Assembly (NCBI GenBank): GCA_023818905.1
Contig: JAMWDE010000039.1
Coordinates: forward strand, 1 to 7,863
DNA length: 7,863 bases
Source: Candidatus Omnitrophota bacterium
Lineage (GTDB): Bacteria > Omnitrophota > Gorgyraeia > Gygaellales > Profunditerraquicolaceae
Direction of reading: 5' to 3'
Position 1 is the stretch's first letter; every line of letters begins with the position of its first letter. The position numbers and the translations under genes are program-made. Shown piece by piece: positions 6,486 to 7,863 of this stretch. The notes beneath the pieces are model-generated. The model was not told the DNA's origin, did no database searches, and saw only the letters and a list, made by a program, of their open reading frames with translations.

Positions 6486-6600
6486 ATCGCGTTTTAGTTA
6501 ATTGGTTAAATAATGTTTATTTAACTACTCACCAATTATCCTATCCGATCCGTGGCTTTCCGCATCCAGATTGCTCTGGATTTGGCTTTATCGGTTAAGG
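6465..6600 (-). promoter_or_regulatory. Cyclic di-GMP-I riboswitch (GEMM-I) aptamer
   Basis: The core follows the GEMM-I layout. It opens with CCGAUAAAG then CCAAA, followed by P2 AUCCAGA-GCAA-UCUGGAU (6581-6564), a perfect 7-bp stem with a GNRA tetraloop. GCGGAAAGCCACGG (6563-6550) comes next, then P3 closed by AUCG/CGAU (6549-6546 with 6489-6486), and last the conserved AGCCGGGUUGCCG (6485-6473). P1 forms from CGAUAA with UUGCCG, and flanking CCUUA/UAAGG (6600-6596 with 6469-6465) can extend it. By my alignment the ligand-contacting G20 is G (6586) and A47 is A (6559), which points to c-di-GMP rather than cGAMP. The G21-C46 pair of the family appears swapped to C-G (6585, 6560). P3 is enlarged by a hairpin, UUAAAUAA-ACA-UUAUUUAA (6524-6506). 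It controls the secreted repeat protein. Confidence 0.9.
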
Positions 6601-6656
6601 ATATGAGTTTAAAAAACTTTTAAATAAAAGAGCAAAAAATTATTTTTACATTTAAG

Positions 6657-6685
6657 AATATACCTGATACCCACTATAATTTCAA
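6657..6685 (-). promoter_or_regulatory. Promoter of the riboswitch transcript
   Basis: TTGAAA (6685-6680, 5 of 6), a spacer of exactly 17 bp and TATATT (6662-6657, 5 of 6). The start would be near 6650, about 50 nt before the aptamer. A perfect inverted repeat abuts the -35 box. Confidence 0.62.
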
Positions 6686-6709
6686 GACAAAATATCTAAG
6701 TTTTGTCTT
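6684..6709. repeat. Perfect 9-bp inverted repeat overlapping the -35 region
   Basis: AAGACAAAA (6684-6692) and TTTTGTCTT (6701-6709) flank an 8-bp centre. One arm overlaps the first bases of the -35 hexamer, the place expected for an operator or activator site. No U-tract follows on either strand, so it is a poor terminator. Confidence 0.55.
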
Positions 6710-6783
6710 AGTTAACAGGAGATTTGAATTCAGGAGGTAGGGCTTTTTATCTATTATCCATTTTTATAAATAATGTTCTAACA

Positions 6784-6812
6784 TAAATCAAATAGTTAGC
6801 TGTTTTGATTTA
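6784..6812. repeat. AT-rich 9-bp inverted repeat downstream of the TolC-like gene
   Basis: TAAATCAAA (6784-6792) and TTTGATTTA (6804-6812) with an 11-bp centre, about 50 bp after the stop codon of the TolC-like gene. It could form a weak 3'-end hairpin in that mRNA or be a protein site. It has no U-tract. Confidence 0.4.
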
Positions 6813-6861
6813 GGAGTTAAGTTTTGGTTGACAGAAGATTAAAAGGAGCGAATATGTTTAT

Positions 6862-7863
6862 TTAAATATCTATTCCATAACCACAGGCTTTTCTGAGATT
6901 GGCCAGAGAAATCTGATAGTTAGCCAAGGCTTGAATGTATCTAGTTTGGGCTTCTGCCAATAGAAAGAGGGTTTCTAGTACTCCGGAAAGGGAGAGTTCA
7001 CCTACCAATGCACGGATCTTAGTTACCTCTACTTCATTACGTCTGAATTTCATCTCGGTTTCTGCGCTGTTAAGTTGTAGGAGTGCTCGTTGGTAGTTGT
7101 AGATAGATTCCTGAACTTCGAATTCAATAGTTTTAAGCGTTTCATTAAAATCACTTAAAGAACGGTGAAAATCTATATCCGCCTTTTTCTTATCAGAGGC
7201 GCGTTTGAAATTATCCAAAAGATTGAACTCCATACTTAAAGTCCCCGAGCCAGTGGGTGAGGTTTGGCCAAAGCGGGGTTGGGTTTCTTCTCTAGTATAG
7301 GCACTATTTAATGTGCTTGCGCCTAAAGGCTTTGTGAATTTGATACCTGCATACCAATTTGAGGAATCCCGCCAAGGCTCGGTTTTATAGTGTCCTTCAT
7401 AGAATCCGTAACTTGAAGTAAGGTCCACAGTCAGAGAATTCTTTTTATTGGTTTCAATCTTTTTGGCATATTCATTAAATTTAGTCAGAAGCTTACTTAG
7501 ATAGATTTCTGGCCTATGCTTCAAGGCTGCTTCTAAACACTGTTGCGGGTCTATATTTATTCTTTGTGGTAGCATAAGCTTCCCCTCTAAAGAAGGTAGT
7601 TCTTTCAGATTAACCGTTTGAATAAATGTTAATTCTGCCATTTGGAGATCGTGTTTAAGATTTTGGAGTTGCGTTTCTATCTGTTCAAGCCAACTTTTGG
7701 CGCGGTTTACCTCTAAAGGTATAATCATTTCTGCATCAGATAATATTTCTATTTCTAAAAACTTCCCTACCCTGCCCACATCTACAGCATGTTCAACGTA
7801 TGAATTAATATTACCTCCAAGTTTATCTAAATTTAATTTTAAAACACCCAAAAAACCACCATC
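6862..7863 (-). CDS. TolC-family outer-membrane efflux protein, C-terminal 333 residues (5' end outside window)
   Basis: The frame is open to the window edge (beginning DGGFLGVL), so this is a partial gene and the TTG near 7851 is not a real start. TolC-type proteins form trimeric channels that carry RND-pump substrates across the outer membrane. The fragment holds a first helical repeat (WLEQIETQLQNLKHDLQMAE), a linker, and a second repeat opening at CLEAALKHRPEIYLSKLL. A beta-strand stretch with aromatic and glycine residues follows (SSYGFYEGHYKT, WYAGIKFTKPLG). The signature C-terminal helices come last, with YNYQRALLQLNSAETEM and AEAQTRYIQALANYQISLANL. It ends GYGIDI. It is on the same strand as the two RND permeases about 2.8 kb downstream and could be their channel, although promoters and terminators separate them. 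Confidence 0.92.
   Translation of the reverse strand, partial: DGGFLGVLKLNLDKLGGNINSYVEHAVDVGRVGKFLEIEILSDAEMIIPLEVNRAKSWLEQIETQLQNLKHDLQMAELTFIQTVNLKELPSLEGKLMLPQRINIDPQQCLEAALKHRPEIYLSKLLTKFNEYAKKIETNKKNSLTVDLTSSYGFYEGHYKTEPWRDSSNWYAGIKFTKPLGASTLNSAYTREETQPRFGQTSPTGSGTLSMEFNLLDNFKRASDKKKADIDFHRSLSDFNETLKTIEFEVQESIYNYQRALLQLNSAETEMKFRRNEVEVTKIRALVGELSLSGVLETLFLLAEAQTRYIQALANYQISLANLRKACGYGIDI

Larger units (their letters stand above)
6330..6861 (-). other. 532-base regulatory intergenic region between the TolC-like gene and the repeat protein
   Basis: No open reading frame with coding character was found on either strand. In transcription order it holds an AT-rich inverted repeat (6812-6784), a second inverted repeat (6709-6684), a promoter (6685-6657), a c-di-GMP-I aptamer (6600-6465), its terminator (6485-6442) and two ribosome binding sites. 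No classic terminator with a U-tract was seen directly after the TolC-like gene. Readthrough from it into the riboswitch leader is therefore possible. Confidence 0.8.

Noticed and set aside
6465..6600. Reading the aptamer as a GEMM-Ib (cGAMP) riboswitch
   Set aside because: By my alignment the discriminating position is G, not A. The alignment was done by eye, so this is not final.
6606..6635. TTGCTC-18-TAAACT as promoter for the riboswitch
   Set aside because: It matches consensus less well than TTGAAA-17-TATATT at 6657-6685 and sits in a very AT-rich stretch; it may still be a secondary start.
1..7863. CRISPR arrays, tRNA or rRNA genes, insertion sequences
   Set aside because: No regularly spaced direct repeats, cloverleaf sequences, rRNA motifs or transposase-like frames were seen.

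Overview
All genes in this window read on the minus strand, so the biological order runs from high to low coordinates. The DNA is AT-rich. The genes encode a TolC-type outer-membrane channel, two RND inner-membrane pumps and two proteins with signal peptides, so the host is a diderm (Gram-negative) bacterium. The c-di-GMP riboswitch core resembles those I know from Geobacter-type deltaproteobacteria. The secreted repeat protein and the overall style would fit an uncultured candidate phylum such as Omnitrophota, but the taxonomic guess is weak.

Layout in transcription order. (1) 7863-6862: the C-terminal 333 residues of a TolC-family outer-membrane efflux protein; its 5' end lies outside the window. 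(2) 6861-6330: a regulatory intergenic region. It holds two perfect inverted repeats, a near-consensus sigma70-type promoter (TTGAAA-17-TATATT), a well-formed c-di-GMP-I (GEMM-I) riboswitch and an overlapping intrinsic terminator that acts as expression platform. Two in-frame start codons follow, each with a strong Shine-Dalgarno sequence. (3) 6329-5115: a secreted Ser/Thr-rich protein with YD/RHS-like motifs. Its 3' end forms the 5' arm of a terminator hairpin. (4) 5026-4981: a strong extended -10 promoter embedded in a 10-bp perfect dyad, probably an operator. It drives 4972-4187, a small exported protein with two beta-rich domains and no recognised function. (5) 4186-4032: a leader containing a possible promoter and a convincing intrinsic terminator only about 26 nt ahead of the next start codon, which suggests attenuation. 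(6) 4031-531: an HAE1-type RND permease that carries, after its last membrane helix and a Pro/Glu-rich linker, a complete winged-helix DNA-binding domain. (7) 544-1: the first 181 residues of a second, paralogous RND permease, overlapping the first by 14 nt and presumably translationally coupled to it.

How the parts may fit together. TolC plus tandem RND permeases suggests an envelope efflux system; the periplasmic adaptor is not in the window. The two most interesting elements are the pump with a fused winged helix, potentially a membrane-tethered one-component regulator, and the c-di-GMP ON-switch controlling a surface or secreted repeat protein. Whether the fused domain reads any of the palindromes seen here is speculation.
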